Positions 8,297 to 17,089 of a stretch of 64,000 nucleotides of DNA are shown here, piece after piece. The notes under the pieces were generated by a model, which was given only the letters and a program-made list of their open reading frames with translations, was not told the DNA's origin and made no database searches. The DNA is from an uncultured Crocinitomix sp. (GTDB lineage: Bacteria > Bacteroidota > Bacteroidia > Flavobacteriales_D > Crocinitomicaceae), in NCBI GenBank assembly GCA_905478225.1, contig CAJQHR010000005.1, positions 62,001 to 126,000 of the forward strand, written 5' to 3'. Each line of letters starts with the position of its first letter. The stretch's first letter is position 1. Position numbers and translations under genes: made by a program.

Positions 8297-10396
8297 ATGT
8301 CGGGTTTATTATCTACCCCAATTGAATATCTTAAAGGAGTTGGTCCGAAAAGAGGCGCAATACTGCGTGAAGAAGCGGGTATCCGAACGTTTGGAGACCT
8401 GTTATTCTATTTTCCTTTTCGATATATTGATCGTTCTACATTTCACCTAATAACACAAATTCCAGAAATTACGGGCGCCGTTCAACTAAAGGGTAAAATC
8501 ATAAGTGGAAAAGAAGTTGGGTCAGGTCGTGGCAGAAGGTTTGAAGCAAAATTTAGAGATGAATCTGGCATTCTAGATTTGGTTTGGTTTAAGGGTATAA
8601 ACTGGATAAAACCTAAACTTATTTCAGGCACTGAATTAATTGTTTGGGGGAAAGCGAAACAATATGGTTCAAAATACAACATCTCGCATCCTGAACTAGA
8701 ATTTATCACCCCCAATAAACCACTTGAAAAAGGTCTGCAACCTGTTTACCATAGTGGCGAAAAATTACAAAAGTCTGGATTTAATTCGCGCGGAATAGAG
8801 CGTTTATTAAAAAAGTTACTGCCCACAATTAAAAACCAAATAACAGAAGATCTGCCGGATTGGATTAGAAACGATTTAGGCTTAATGGGGAAAGAAATGG
8901 CGATTTATAATATTCACCAACCGCCTTCTGAAACAGCAGCTAAAAATGCTCAATTTAGATTAAAATTTCAAGAATTATTCTATTTACAGCTGGAACTTTT
9001 GGTGCGTAAACAAATTACTTCCCGAAAAATAAAAGGATTCAGATTCGAAGAAATTGGGAATGAATTTACCACATTTTTTGATGAGCACATTCCGTTTGAA
9101 TTGACTGGAGCACAAAAACGAGTCATCCGAGAAATTCGTAAAGACCTTAGTTCTGGAGTTCACATGAATCGATTATTACAAGGAGATGTAGGAAGTGGTA
9201 AAACACTTGTGGCCTTAATGGTGATGTTAATAGCTGTTGGCAACAGTTATCAAGCCTGTATAATGGCACCTACAGCAATACTTGCTAACCAACACTTCAT
9301 TTCCATTTCAGAAATGTTGTCAAAAATGGACATTAAGGTGGAATTATTAATAGGCGCTACAAAAAAATCAAAGCGAAAAATATTACATGATCAATTAGAA
9401 CAAGGAGAGATTGATATTTTAGTTGGAACCCATGCATTACTTGAACCCGTTGTTCGGTATAAAAATTTAGGACTCGCAATAATTGATGAACAGCACCGCT
9501 TTGGAGTCGCACAACGCTCGAAACTTTGGAAAAAAAATCTCTTACCCCCGCACCAATTGGTAATGACAGCCACCCCAATTCCGCGTACATTGGCCCTCAC
9601 CTTTTATGGCGATTTAGATGTTTCAGTAATTGATGAAATGCCGCCGGGACGAAAAGAAATCCAAACCTCTCACAGATTTGAATCTGCCAGATTAAAGGTA
9701 TTTCAATTCATGGAAGATGAAATTAAAAAAGGGCGCCAAGTCTATATTGTTTATCCGTTAATTGAGGAGTCGGAAAAATTGGATTATCAAAATTTAATGT
9801 CGGGCTATGAATCAATTACACGGCGTTTTCCACTTCCTGAATATAAGGTTAGTATTGTACATGGCAGAATGAATCCGGATGATAAGGAACATGAAATGCA
9901 ACAATTTGTGAAAGGCAAAACTCAAATCATGGTGGCAACTACGGTAATTGAAGTTGGCGTAAATATTCCAAACGCCAGTGTAATGATTATTGAAAGTGCC
10001 GAAAAATTTGGATTATCTCAATTACATCAATTACGCGGCAGAGTGGGACGCGGGGGTGAACAATCCTTTTGCATACTCATGAGTAGTTATAAAATTGGCG
10101 AAAATGCGAGAAAACGCCTCGAAACTATGTGCGAAACAAATGATGGTTTTAAGATTTCGGAGGTTGATTTAAAACTTCGTGGACCTGGAGATATTATGGG
10201 AACGCAACAAAGTGGACTGCTAAATTTGAAAATTTCTGACCTTGCAAAAGATGCGCAAATTGTTCAATTGGCGCGAGAAAAGGCGAAAGACTTATTGGAC
10301 AAGGATATCAAATTTGAACGAAAAGAACATGCCTATTTAGCAAAAAAATTACGCTCATTGATCCAATCAAAACCAAATTGGAGCCGAATAAGTTAG
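8297..10396 (+). CDS. recG: ATP-dependent DNA helicase RecG
   Basis: Branch-migration helicase that remodels stalled forks and Holliday junctions. The 699 residues match the family. The N-terminal wedge/OB domain begins LSTPIEYLKGVGPKRGAILREE and contains FPFRYIDRS. Helicase motif I is GDVGSGKT (residues 296-303), motif II is DEQH (397-400), motif III is MTATPIPRTLA, motif VI is QLHQLRGRVGRG. The RecG-specific C-terminal LKLRGPGDIMGTQQSG is present. Divergent from the cytochrome operon. Confidence 0.97.
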   Translation: MSGLLSTPIEYLKGVGPKRGAILREEAGIRTFGDLLFYFPFRYIDRSTFHLITQIPEITGAVQLKGKIISGKEVGSGRGRRFEAKFRDESGILDLVWFKGINWIKPKLISGTELIVWGKAKQYGSKYNISHPELEFITPNKPLEKGLQPVYHSGEKLQKSGFNSRGIERLLKKLLPTIKNQITEDLPDWIRNDLGLMGKEMAIYNIHQPPSETAAKNAQFRLKFQELFYLQLELLVRKQITSRKIKGFRFEEIGNEFTTFFDEHIPFELTGAQKRVIREIRKDLSSGVHMNRLLQGDVGSGKTLVALMVMLIAVGNSYQACIMAPTAILANQHFISISEMLSKMDIKVELLIGATKKSKRKILHDQLEQGEIDILVGTHALLEPVVRYKNLGLAIIDEQHRFGVAQRSKLWKKNLLPPHQLVMTATPIPRTLALTFYGDLDVSVIDEMPPGRKEIQTSHRFESARLKVFQFMEDEIKKGRQVYIVYPLIEESEKLDYQNLMSGYESITRRFPLPEYKVSIVHGRMNPDDKEHEMQQFVKGKTQIMVATTVIEVGVNIPNASVMIIESAEKFGLSQLHQLRGRVGRGGEQSFCILMSSYKIGENARKRLETMCETNDGFKISEVDLKLRGPGDIMGTQQSGLLNLKISDLAKDAQIVQLAREKAKDLLDKDIKFERKEHAYLAKKLRSLIQSKPNWSRIS

Positions 10397-10442
10397 TAAG
10401 CATCTAATTAGTTTTTCATACCTTTAGGATAAATCATTTCTA

Positions 10443-10781
10443 ATGAAACATATACTCCTTCTTACACTCCTATTTACATCACTCTTTAATTTTGCTCAGG
10501 CAACTGGAAGGATTATGGTTGATGGCAGAACCATTACCCAAGACATTCCATATTTGATGGACATGAACAAAGCAGGAATCTTAGTTTTTAATATTGCTGT
10601 TGACGTGAAAGGTAATGTCACATCATGTAAATTGAATAAAATGGAGTCAACCATAAAAAGTACGGTTTATGCCTATCAGGCAAAAAATTTAATTTTAATG
10701 AAACTTAAATTTGAAAAGGGGAATGGATATCCAACATTCCATCAAGGCCTAGTAACCATTTCTGCGCGAATTCCTGATTAA
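10443..10781 (+). CDS. Small secreted protein with TonB-C-terminus-like segment
   Basis: The 112 residues have a clear signal peptide (MKHILLLTLLFTSLFNFAQA). The mature part contains GILVFNIAVDVKGNVTSCKL, the strand pattern seen in TonB C-terminal domains, but the protein lacks the membrane anchor and proline-rich linker of a true TonB. It follows recG by 46 nt, so it may be cotranscribed. A periplasmic role is likely; function is unknown. Confidence 0.6.
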   Translation: MKHILLLTLLFTSLFNFAQATGRIMVDGRTITQDIPYLMDMNKAGILVFNIAVDVKGNVTSCKLNKMESTIKSTVYAYQAKNLILMKLKFEKGNGYPTFHQGLVTISARIPD

Positions 10782-10895
10782 GAAAATGCCAAATCGTAAA
10801 TTGGGTTTCCAATTTCAACTCTACTTCTCCCTTACATCTTAATTTATATGGGCAACCCTTGACTGTAAAAACACATCTTTGCCAAAACTTATCGA

Positions 10896-11586
10896 ATGAA
10901 TAAAATAGTCATCTTACTGCTGATGCTCTCCAATTTTACTTTTGGCCAAATTGAAAAAAGCTTGCTTTATTGGCAATAGTTACACTGCTTCAAACAATTT
11001 ACCGCAACTTGTTAGTGATTTAGCCACCGCGGATGGAAACACTTTTATACCAGATGGTTTAACTGCCGAAGAAACATCCTACCTGCAAAATGCAGCAACG
11101 CATGTATTCACTGATGTTGATTCGATTACGGTCGACTACACCACTCCAATCGCTAGTTTCTCTGTTTCATTCGACGGACCAATTGCTACGTATACGAATA
11201 CAAGTGCACACGGCTTTGAATATTTTTGGGAGTTTGGCGACGGAGAAACGTCAACGGACGAGCATCCTGTGCACGAATATCCAGATGAAAGCGAATACAT
11301 AGCTACATTAACAGTAACCAATTGTGGACAAGAAGATTTGAGCGTTGGTGGAATTGATGATACGGGGATTAATGATTATCATCAATCCAATTTGAACGTT
11401 TTCCCTAACCCATCCAAAGGGACAGTTACCATGCGTTTTGATGGAACTTCGGCATTGGAAATATTCACGTTGGATGGCCAGCTTTATTTCAACGAAATAG
11501 TCAACGAACAAAAAATACTAGCACTTCCTTCAGGTGTTTATTTAGTTCGAGTGAACAATGACATGCGAAAACTTATCGTACTTTAA
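10896..11586 (+). pseudogene. Decayed SGNH-type/PKD protein with T9SS tail
   Basis: An ATG at 10896 begins a signal peptide (MNKIVILLLMLSNFTFGQ), but that frame stops at 10977-10979. The next frame carries KACFIGNSYTASNNLPQLVSDLA, the N-terminal block of SGNH-like secreted esterases. Removing one A from the A6 run at 10954-10959 joins the two as QIEKACFIGNSYT. The SGNH domain is only about 30 residues long: the sequence jumps to FIPDGLTAEETSYLQNAATHV, which resembles the domain's tail, so the catalytic middle appears deleted. A PKD-like domain (FEYFWEFGDGETSTDEHPVHEY) and a T9SS sorting domain (LNVFPNPSKGTVTMRF to RKLIVL) follow. The intact frame 10942-11586 could still be translated from a TTG, but without a signal peptide. 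Confidence 0.7.
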
Positions 11587-11615
11587 TTACCGAAGCTGAG
11601 CATAAATTAAAACCA

Positions 11616-11644
11616 TAAAAAAAGACCCACTATAAAGTGAGCCT
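11616..11644 (-). terminator. Terminator for the DUF4956/VTC pair
   Basis: Minus strand AGGCTCAC - TATA-rich loop - GTGGGTCT, an 8-bp stem with two G-T pairs, followed by T7. It lies 23 nt beyond the DUF4956 stop codon and also separates it from the convergent gene. Confidence 0.75.
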
Positions 11645-11666
11645 TTCCCTGTTTATTAGAGAGAAT

Positions 11667-12293
11667 CTATCGATTCTCTGGGAGTTCTTCATAATATATT
11701 TTAATCTCAGCTGTATCCTTTAAAAAGTCTATCTTTCCTACTTCTGCTCTAATTATTGTCATTCCAGTTCGGTCCTCCAAATCAGCAATTAACTCATTAT
11801 ACCTGCTTGGCTTAATGTTCTCAATTTTCTCGTACACAATGGTTTTGTCTTCTTCGTTACTTTGAAGTAACCAATTCTCCATTAAGTAAATCACCAACCA
11901 TACAACCGCATTAATAAAGATCATTTCAGCGTAACTTAAGTTACCTGAAAGCGCATTTACAACGGCCAATCCAATCACCAAGAAAAGATAGGTCATTTCA
12001 CGAATACGCATTGGGTTTGTACGGTAACGGATAATGCCAAAAATGGCGAATAAACCGAGTCCCATCCCAACCCCCATGTCGAATTTTTTCAAAGCAAAGC
12101 AGATGAAAAATGAAATGATTGAAATCATGTAAAACGTAAACAGATAATTTTTACGCGGCGTTTTTCTGTAATAAACGTACCTCACTATTGCTGTGAGGAA
12201 GATTAAATTAATAGCAAACTTGAACATCAACTTCCACAAGTCGTTATCAATTAGTTTCATTCCTAAAAATTCAAATGCTTCTGGCTGGTCCAT
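11667..12293 (-). CDS. DUF4956 membrane protein
   Basis: The 208 residues have about four to five transmembrane helices in the N-terminal two thirds (for example FAINLIFLTAIVRYV, YMISIISFFICFAL, MGVGMGLGLFAIFGIIRYR) and a soluble alpha/beta C-terminal domain. The GLFAIFGIIRYRTNPMRIREMTY block is characteristic of DUF4956. Its ATG lies 1 nt after the stop of the VTC-domain gene. These two families are repeatedly neighbours in bacteria, suggesting a joint role in polyphosphate or polyanion handling at the membrane, which is not shown directly here. Confidence 0.85.
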   Translation of the reverse strand: MDQPEAFEFLGMKLIDNDLWKLMFKFAINLIFLTAIVRYVYYRKTPRKNYLFTFYMISIISFFICFALKKFDMGVGMGLGLFAIFGIIRYRTNPMRIREMTYLFLVIGLAVVNALSGNLSYAEMIFINAVVWLVIYLMENWLLQSNEEDKTIVYEKIENIKPSRYNELIADLEDRTGMTIIRAEVGKIDFLKDTAEIKIYYEELPENR

Positions 12294-12294
12294 T

Positions 12295-13047
12295 TTATAT
12301 TAATTTATCTATTAAAAGTATTTTTTCTTTAAAGTTATTGTACTTCTGGTCTGGATACAATGCAACTGTACCTACACAGTATTTACTCATTCCATTCGGA
12401 CGAATGCCATTCTTTTTCATAATGCTATAAAAAAGGCTATTGCGATTCGCATTTTCTTGTTTAAGCTCTGCTATAACTACATGTCCGTAATTCACAGTTC
12501 TACCATCCCAATCGAACGATAAATCCAAATCCAAGGTTAAACGCTCCTTTTCATTGTTGTTTACCAATGTAATACGGTTAAAGTTGTTCCAAAGTTTCGA
12601 TTCTAAATGAATAGGATCTCCGATTACTTCGGTGATATAGCTGTTTGATTTCTTTTTTAAGTCCAATTCAAAATCAGGCAATTTGATTCTGCTTTTTGCC
12701 GTACGTCCTTTATACTTGTTCTTAATTTCTAAAAAATAAAGGTTAGATTCAACGTAATTTCGAATACGCACTTTAAATCTATTGCCCTTGCCATTGTGGT
12801 GATCTCTGAAAAATTGAAATTCTGGCGTGTCGAAATAAAGCGTTTTATATGAGGATATTAAGTTTTCCTTAATATTCAAAACCTTGTATTGCTCCTTTAA
12901 AATTTCCAAAAACTCGTTTAATGACTGACGTTTAAATACAAATTTAGTATCCGTACGATTCATTAACTTAACACCATCCATCTCCGACAAGGTGATCGGA
13001 CCAAAATCTTTAAGGATATTAATATCTTGTGGCAGAGGCTTTGTCAT
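12295..13047 (-). CDS. Polyphosphate polymerase (VTC) domain protein
   Basis: Starting at the ATG at 13047 (a TTG three codons upstream is less likely) gives 250 residues. The sequence follows the VTC tunnel-domain pattern: LMNRTDTKFVFK near the start, SSYKTLYFDTPEFQFFRDHHNG, NRFKVRIRNY, LYFLEIKNKYKGRTAKSRI, and LTLDLDLSFDW near the end. The alternating Arg/Lys/Glu residues that line the catalytic tunnel for triphosphate are visible. It is probably cytosolic, presenting its active site to the DUF4956 partner encoded directly downstream. Confidence 0.85.
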   Translation of the reverse strand: MTKPLPQDINILKDFGPITLSEMDGVKLMNRTDTKFVFKRQSLNEFLEILKEQYKVLNIKENLISSYKTLYFDTPEFQFFRDHHNGKGNRFKVRIRNYVESNLYFLEIKNKYKGRTAKSRIKLPDFELDLKKKSNSYITEVIGDPIHLESKLWNNFNRITLVNNNEKERLTLDLDLSFDWDGRTVNYGHVVIAELKQENANRNSLFYSIMKKNGIRPNGMSKYCVGTVALYPDQKYNNFKEKILLIDKLI

Positions 13048-13135
13048 TGGCAGCAAAAATAACTTATTTTTTATTGTTAAGACAACGTTAAATCAAACGA
13101 ATTGCACGAATCTCGTTATCTAAAAAGAATATAGA

Positions 13136-13365
13136 TTAGACTTTGAAACCGTTAAAAGGATTAATCGGTACATTATTTTTATTCAGACTAATTCTAGTTA
13201 ATACAAAGGAATGCTTAAATTTAGTCCACTTTACACGAATGCCCAAATATGCTGTTTCTTCTGTTTTTCTAAGTTACGGTGCTCATCAATCGGTGAAATA
13301 TTAATGTTTGGACGAGTCAAAATTAGACGTGAATTAAAATAGAAAAAATTGAATACAAGAAGAAA
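13136..13365 (-). pseudogene. Frameshifted C-terminal remnant of an unidentified gene
   Basis: The 357-nt gap between the VTC gene and cdd looks empty in ORF terms, but the minus strand reads as protein in two pieces. The first is NSRLILTRPNINISPIDEH continuing to RNLEKQKKQ. After a one-base frame change near 13255 it continues AYLGIRVKWTKFKHSFVL, then TRISLNKNNVPINPFNGFKV and a TAA at 13136-13138. Composition and the alternating pattern suggest the end of a beta-barrel or membrane protein. The 5' part is absent, since cdd begins at 13405. I see nothing else in the gap. Confidence 0.45.
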
Positions 13366-13404
13366 TTACAACCGTTTTGACTTTGAATTGATTTAAATCA
13401 GCTT

Positions 13405-13878
13405 ATGCAAAAAAAAATTATAATAGATTACGAGGAGTTCAATTATGACGATATCACAGATGCAGAATTAAAAGAATTAATAGATTCTACAATTAAATTT
13501 GCAGATAACGCTTATGCTCCCTATTCTAAATTTCACGTAAGTGCAGGACTAAGGTTGGATTCTGGTAAAATTGTGAAAGGGGCAAATATGGAGAATGCAT
13601 CTTATCCCGTTTCGATATGCGCAGAGCGCAATTTACTATCTCACACAGTTTCAAATTACCCAAACCAACTCATTACAATGATCGTTGTTTATGTGGATAA
13701 AGATTTGAAAGTACCCGTTCCTCCTTGCGGACTATGCCGCCAAACTTTAGTTGAAGTTGAAATACGACAAAAATACCCCATTCAACTCATTATGTATGCC
13801 AAAAACGGAACGGTTATTCGCCTTAATTCATGTCAAACCTTGCTTCCTTGGGCCTTTGACGGCAGTTTTCTGGATTAA
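13405..13878 (+). CDS. cdd: Cytidine deaminase
   Basis: Zinc enzyme converting cytidine/deoxycytidine to uridine/deoxyuridine in pyrimidine salvage. The 157 residues fit the homotetrameric class. The substrate loop AYAPYSKFHVSAGL is at about 37-49. The zinc/catalytic motif CAERN has Cys72 and Glu74, and PCGLCRQ supplies Cys108 and Cys111, so the site has three Cys ligands. Its stop overlaps the convergent DUF4919-like gene by 4 nt. Confidence 0.96.
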   Translation: MQKKIIIDYEEFNYDDITDAELKELIDSTIKFADNAYAPYSKFHVSAGLRLDSGKIVKGANMENASYPVSICAERNLLSHTVSNYPNQLITMIVVYVDKDLKVPVPPCGLCRQTLVEVEIRQKYPIQLIMYAKNGTVIRLNSCQTLLPWAFDGSFLD

Positions 13879-14462
13879 TCCTCTTCCTCATCTGGATTTT
13901 TATCGGGGAGAGGATCGTCTGAGTGCTGAAAAGATTTGGCTAAATAACTTAATGGCATTTTTACGTTAAAAAACAAACCTTTTATTCGGTTCTTCCGTTT
14001 TTGTCCTTTCCAAGAAAAAATGAGTTGATCACAAGAACCAACCAAAGCCTGTCTTATAACGGTTAACCCCAAATCTCCAGTGATTCGATATTCATCATCT
14101 ACTGAAATTACAACAAAGCCATTATTGCAGTCCTCCCCTGTTCCACTGGCATAAATCACTTCTAAAAAAGAAACGTAGAGTTTTGCAAATACAGTTGCTT
14201 TTCCAATATCTATTTCTCTGTTATATAAAAACACCATTTTCAATAAAACACCCAAATTAACAGGAGTTTCATTTAAAACCGCCAAACCCAATTTTTCTGT
14301 TTCTAAAAAGGAAGTATTTGCTTTATAGGAGTCCTCAAAAAGCCGCTGTTTGTCAGTAGCACCGTAGGGATAGTAATTTTCTTGAAAAACATTTCCATAA
14401 TACAAACGTGTAAATTCAGCATTCGTTAAACTCGTGTCCTGCTCTTGAAATCGTCGTACCAA
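13875..14462 (-). CDS. DUF4919-like protein
   Basis: The 195 residues read LVRRFQEQDTSLTNAEFTRL, then YYGNVFQENYYPYG, the pattern I associate with DUF4919 proteins of Bacteroidota. The start is doubtful. No in-frame ATG exists upstream before a stop near 14500, so TTG (14460-14462) is the first usual codon. Family-like residues (SSNFFYAT) continue upstream of it, suggesting an unusual start or a damaged 5' end. The C-terminus is acidic (PDEEED). No signal peptide is visible. Convergent with cdd, divergent from pdhA. Function unknown. Confidence 0.65.
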   Translation of the reverse strand: MVRRFQEQDTSLTNAEFTRLYYGNVFQENYYPYGATDKQRLFEDSYKANTSFLETEKLGLAVLNETPVNLGVLLKMVFLYNREIDIGKATVFAKLYVSFLEVIYASGTGEDCNNGFVVISVDDEYRITGDLGLTVIRQALVGSCDQLIFSWKGQKRKNRIKGLFFNVKMPLSYLAKSFQHSDDPLPDKNPDEEED

Positions 14463-14539
14463 TGTTGCATAGAAAAAATTTGAACTCGTATCTCCAATTC
14501 AACAGTAAAAAAAGTACCTATTATTTAAAAATAAAGATA

Positions 14540-14547
14540 TATATTTG
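14540..14547 (+). promoter_or_regulatory. Candidate -7 box for pdhA
   Basis: TATATTTG matches TAnnTTTG and ends 27 nt before the pdhA ATG. No clean TTG lies 17-23 nt upstream (only AT-rich sequence), so only half of the consensus is met. Confidence 0.35.
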
Positions 14548-14574
14548 TCTTTCATTAAAGCTAAAACGGGCAAT

Positions 14575-15630
14575 ATGGTATCAAAGACTGCTACTACTAA
14601 AAAAGCGACGAAAACTACCCGAAAAACTGCAGGGTCAAAATTCTCGAAAGAGACTCACGTAAAATGGTATAAAGACATGCTCTTGATTCGTAAATTCGAG
14701 GAAAAGATTTCGCAATTATATATTCAACAAAAATTCGGTGGATTTTTGCACGTCTATATTGGGCAAGAAGCAATCGCAGTAGGAACTGCATCTGCAGCTA
14801 AAGAAGGAGATAAGCATATCACTGCATATCGTGATCATGGTCATCCAATGGCTTTGGGAACAGACCCTCGAATATTGGCTGCTGAATTATACGGTAAAAT
14901 TAGGGGTTGTTCAAAAGGAAAAGGTGGTTCAATGCACTTTTTTGATACCGAAAAAGGATTTTATGGTGGTCACGGAATTGTTGGCGCACAAATCCCTATG
15001 GGAGCTGGATTAGCATTTGCTGAAAAATATAGAGGAACGGATAACGTAGCATTTTGCTCGTTTGGTGATGGTGCTGCACGACAAGGTGCTTTGCACGAAA
15101 CCTTTAATATGGCCATGACATGGAAATTGCCATGTGTTTTCATTATTGAGAATAACAATTACGCCATGGGAACTTCTGTTGAACGAACGACAAACGTTAC
15201 GGACATGTCAAAAATAGGCTTATCTTATGAAATGCCTTCATTTGTCGTGGATGGAATGCGTCCTGAAAGTGTTCATGAAGCAATTGAAGAAGCTGCCGCT
15301 CGTGCCAGAAGAGGCGACGGACCAACGCTTTTAGATATTAGAACTTACCGTTATAAAGGACATTCTATGTCTGATCCGCAAAAATATAGAACAAAGGATG
15401 AAGTTGCCGAGTGGCAAGCAAAAGATCCAATTGAGCATGTTTTAGGAGTAATCAAAAAGAACAAGTTCTTAACTGTAAAAGCAATTGAAGAAATTGATGC
15501 ATGGGTAAAAAATGAAGTAGCCGAATCGATTAAGTTCGCTGAGGACTCCCCTTTACCTGAGGCGGATGAATTGTATAAAGATGTTTATGATCAAGCTGAC
15601 TATCCTTACATCAAAGAATATTTAGCATAA
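14575..15630 (+). CDS. pdhA: Pyruvate dehydrogenase E1 component, alpha subunit
   Basis: With the E1 beta subunit it decarboxylates pyruvate using thiamine diphosphate and acetylates the lipoyl group of E2. ATG 14575 is chosen; a TTG at 14545 is upstream and would overlap the promoter box. The 351 residues begin with a Lys/Thr/Ala-rich tail, then WYKDMLLIRKFEEKISQLY, GQEAIAVGTASA and KGKGGSMHFFD. The ThDP motif runs from GDGAARQG (about 164) to NNNYAMGTS (Asn193-Asn194). The phosphorylation-loop region TYRYKGHSMSDP is present. It is followed 62 nt later by the E2 gene. The E1 beta gene is not in this window. Confidence 0.95.
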   Translation: MVSKTATTKKATKTTRKTAGSKFSKETHVKWYKDMLLIRKFEEKISQLYIQQKFGGFLHVYIGQEAIAVGTASAAKEGDKHITAYRDHGHPMALGTDPRILAAELYGKIRGCSKGKGGSMHFFDTEKGFYGGHGIVGAQIPMGAGLAFAEKYRGTDNVAFCSFGDGAARQGALHETFNMAMTWKLPCVFIIENNNYAMGTSVERTTNVTDMSKIGLSYEMPSFVVDGMRPESVHEAIEEAAARARRGDGPTLLDIRTYRYKGHSMSDPQKYRTKDEVAEWQAKDPIEHVLGVIKKNKFLTVKAIEEIDAWVKNEVAESIKFAEDSPLPEADELYKDVYDQADYPYIKEYLA

Positions 15631-15692
15631 ACATTGTTTTCTGGTGTTAATTACCTTGAGATAAATAAATAATAAGCAAACGAAATTATAAA

Positions 15693-16946
15693 ATGGCCGA
15701 AATCGTAAGAATGCCAAAATTATCTGATACAATGACCGAAGGAGTTGTTGCAGAATGGCATAAAAAAATTGGAGACACTGTTGCTGAAGGTGATTTAATC
15801 GCTGAAATAGAAACAGATAAGGCGACCATGGAATTTGAATCCTTTTATGATGGTGTATTACTGCATATTGGGGTTAATAAGGGTGACGCAGCCCCAATCA
15901 ATGATATCCTAGCAATTATTGGTGAAAAGGGAGAGGATGTAGCTGCAATTATTGCAGAAGCAGGAAATCCGGCGGCAGCACAAGAGCAGAAAGAAGAAGC
16001 TCCTGTGGACAAAGTCGAACCAACCCCAACCCCTTCACCGGCAGTTGCAGTTGCACCAAGCGCACCTGTTGAATCAAAACCCGCCGCAAGTTCAAACGGA
16101 AGAATTTTTGTTTCTCCCCTTGCCCGTAAAATGGCCGAGGAAAAAGGAATTAATCTAGCAACCGTTCATGGTTCAGGTGAGAATAACCGAATTGTAAAAT
16201 CAGATATAGAAAATTATATGCCTACAACTGCTGGAACAAATAGTTATGCTGCTGCCGCAGGAACAGAGTCTTATACAGATGTGCCGCTTTCTCAAATGAG
16301 AAAAGCGATTGCACGAACGTTAACCGCTTCTAAATTTTCTGCACCGCACTTCTATTTAAAAATGGAAGTGGATATGGACAATGCAATTGCTGCTCGAAAA
16401 GCAATTAATGCGGACGAAGGTATTAAAATCTCGTTTAACGATATGATTGTGAAAGCTTCAGCAGCTGCGCTTAGAAAAAATCCAAAAGTGAATGCGGATT
16501 GGATCGGTGATGCAATTCGTTATAACGATCATATTCATATCGGAGTTGCCGTTTCCGTTGACGAAGGTTTATTGGTTCCTGTTGTTAAATTTACAGACAC
16601 AAAAGGCTTTGATCAAATTGGTCATGAAATTAAAGACTTGGCTGCAAGAGCGCGTGATAAAAAACTACAACCTGAGGAAATGCAAGGTGGAACTTTCGCA
16701 ATTTCAAATTTGGGAATGTTTGGTGTTGAGGATTTCACTTCAATTATCAATCCGCCAAACGGATGTATTTTATCAGTTGGACAAATTAAAGCGACTCCTG
16801 TTGTTAAAAACGGAGAGATTGTGCCAGGTAACATCATGAAATTAAGCTTGTCTTGCGACCATAGAGTAGTAGACGGTGCAGTTGGTTCTGCATTCTTAAA
16901 AGATTTAAAAAGCTTCTTAGAGAATCCAGTAAAAATGATTGTGTAA
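15693..16946 (+). CDS. pdhC: Dihydrolipoamide acetyltransferase, E2 of the pyruvate dehydrogenase complex
   Basis: Forms the PDH core and transfers acetyl from lipoamide to CoA. The 417 residues are in the usual order. A single N-terminal lipoyl domain carries the lipoylated Lys43 in IETDKATMEFES. A Pro/Ala-rich swinging linker (about 95-130) follows, then the E1/E3-binding domain (VSPLARKMAEEKGINL) and the catalytic domain. The active-site motif SCDHRVVDGA has His390 near the C-terminus. It is cotranscribed with pdhA and closed by a terminator. Confidence 0.95.
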   Translation: MAEIVRMPKLSDTMTEGVVAEWHKKIGDTVAEGDLIAEIETDKATMEFESFYDGVLLHIGVNKGDAAPINDILAIIGEKGEDVAAIIAEAGNPAAAQEQKEEAPVDKVEPTPTPSPAVAVAPSAPVESKPAASSNGRIFVSPLARKMAEEKGINLATVHGSGENNRIVKSDIENYMPTTAGTNSYAAAAGTESYTDVPLSQMRKAIARTLTASKFSAPHFYLKMEVDMDNAIAARKAINADEGIKISFNDMIVKASAAALRKNPKVNADWIGDAIRYNDHIHIGVAVSVDEGLLVPVVKFTDTKGFDQIGHEIKDLAARARDKKLQPEEMQGGTFAISNLGMFGVEDFTSIINPPNGCILSVGQIKATPVVKNGEIVPGNIMKLSLSCDHRVVDGAVGSAFLKDLKSFLENPVKMIV

Positions 16947-16969
16947 GACATTTATTTATAATCATATTT

Positions 16970-17004
16970 AAAAACCAGTCTGCTTAAGTTGGACTGGTTT
17001 TTTT
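16970..17004 (+). terminator. Terminator of pdhA-pdhC
   Basis: A perfect 9-bp stem AAACCAGTC / GACTGGTTT is followed by a T-run, 24 nt beyond the pdhC stop. Confidence 0.88.
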
Positions 17005-17089
17005 GTTTCAATTATTAAAGACGATATTGCGTAAAGAATTTTAATAGGATACGACTACCTTAGTTAGATCCAATCTACCGCTTACAAAA

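Noticed and set aside
10942-10962. TTG at 10942 as true start of the PKD/T9SS protein
   Set aside because: It lies inside a signal peptide encoded in another frame starting at ATG 10896; a one-base frameshift explains both better.
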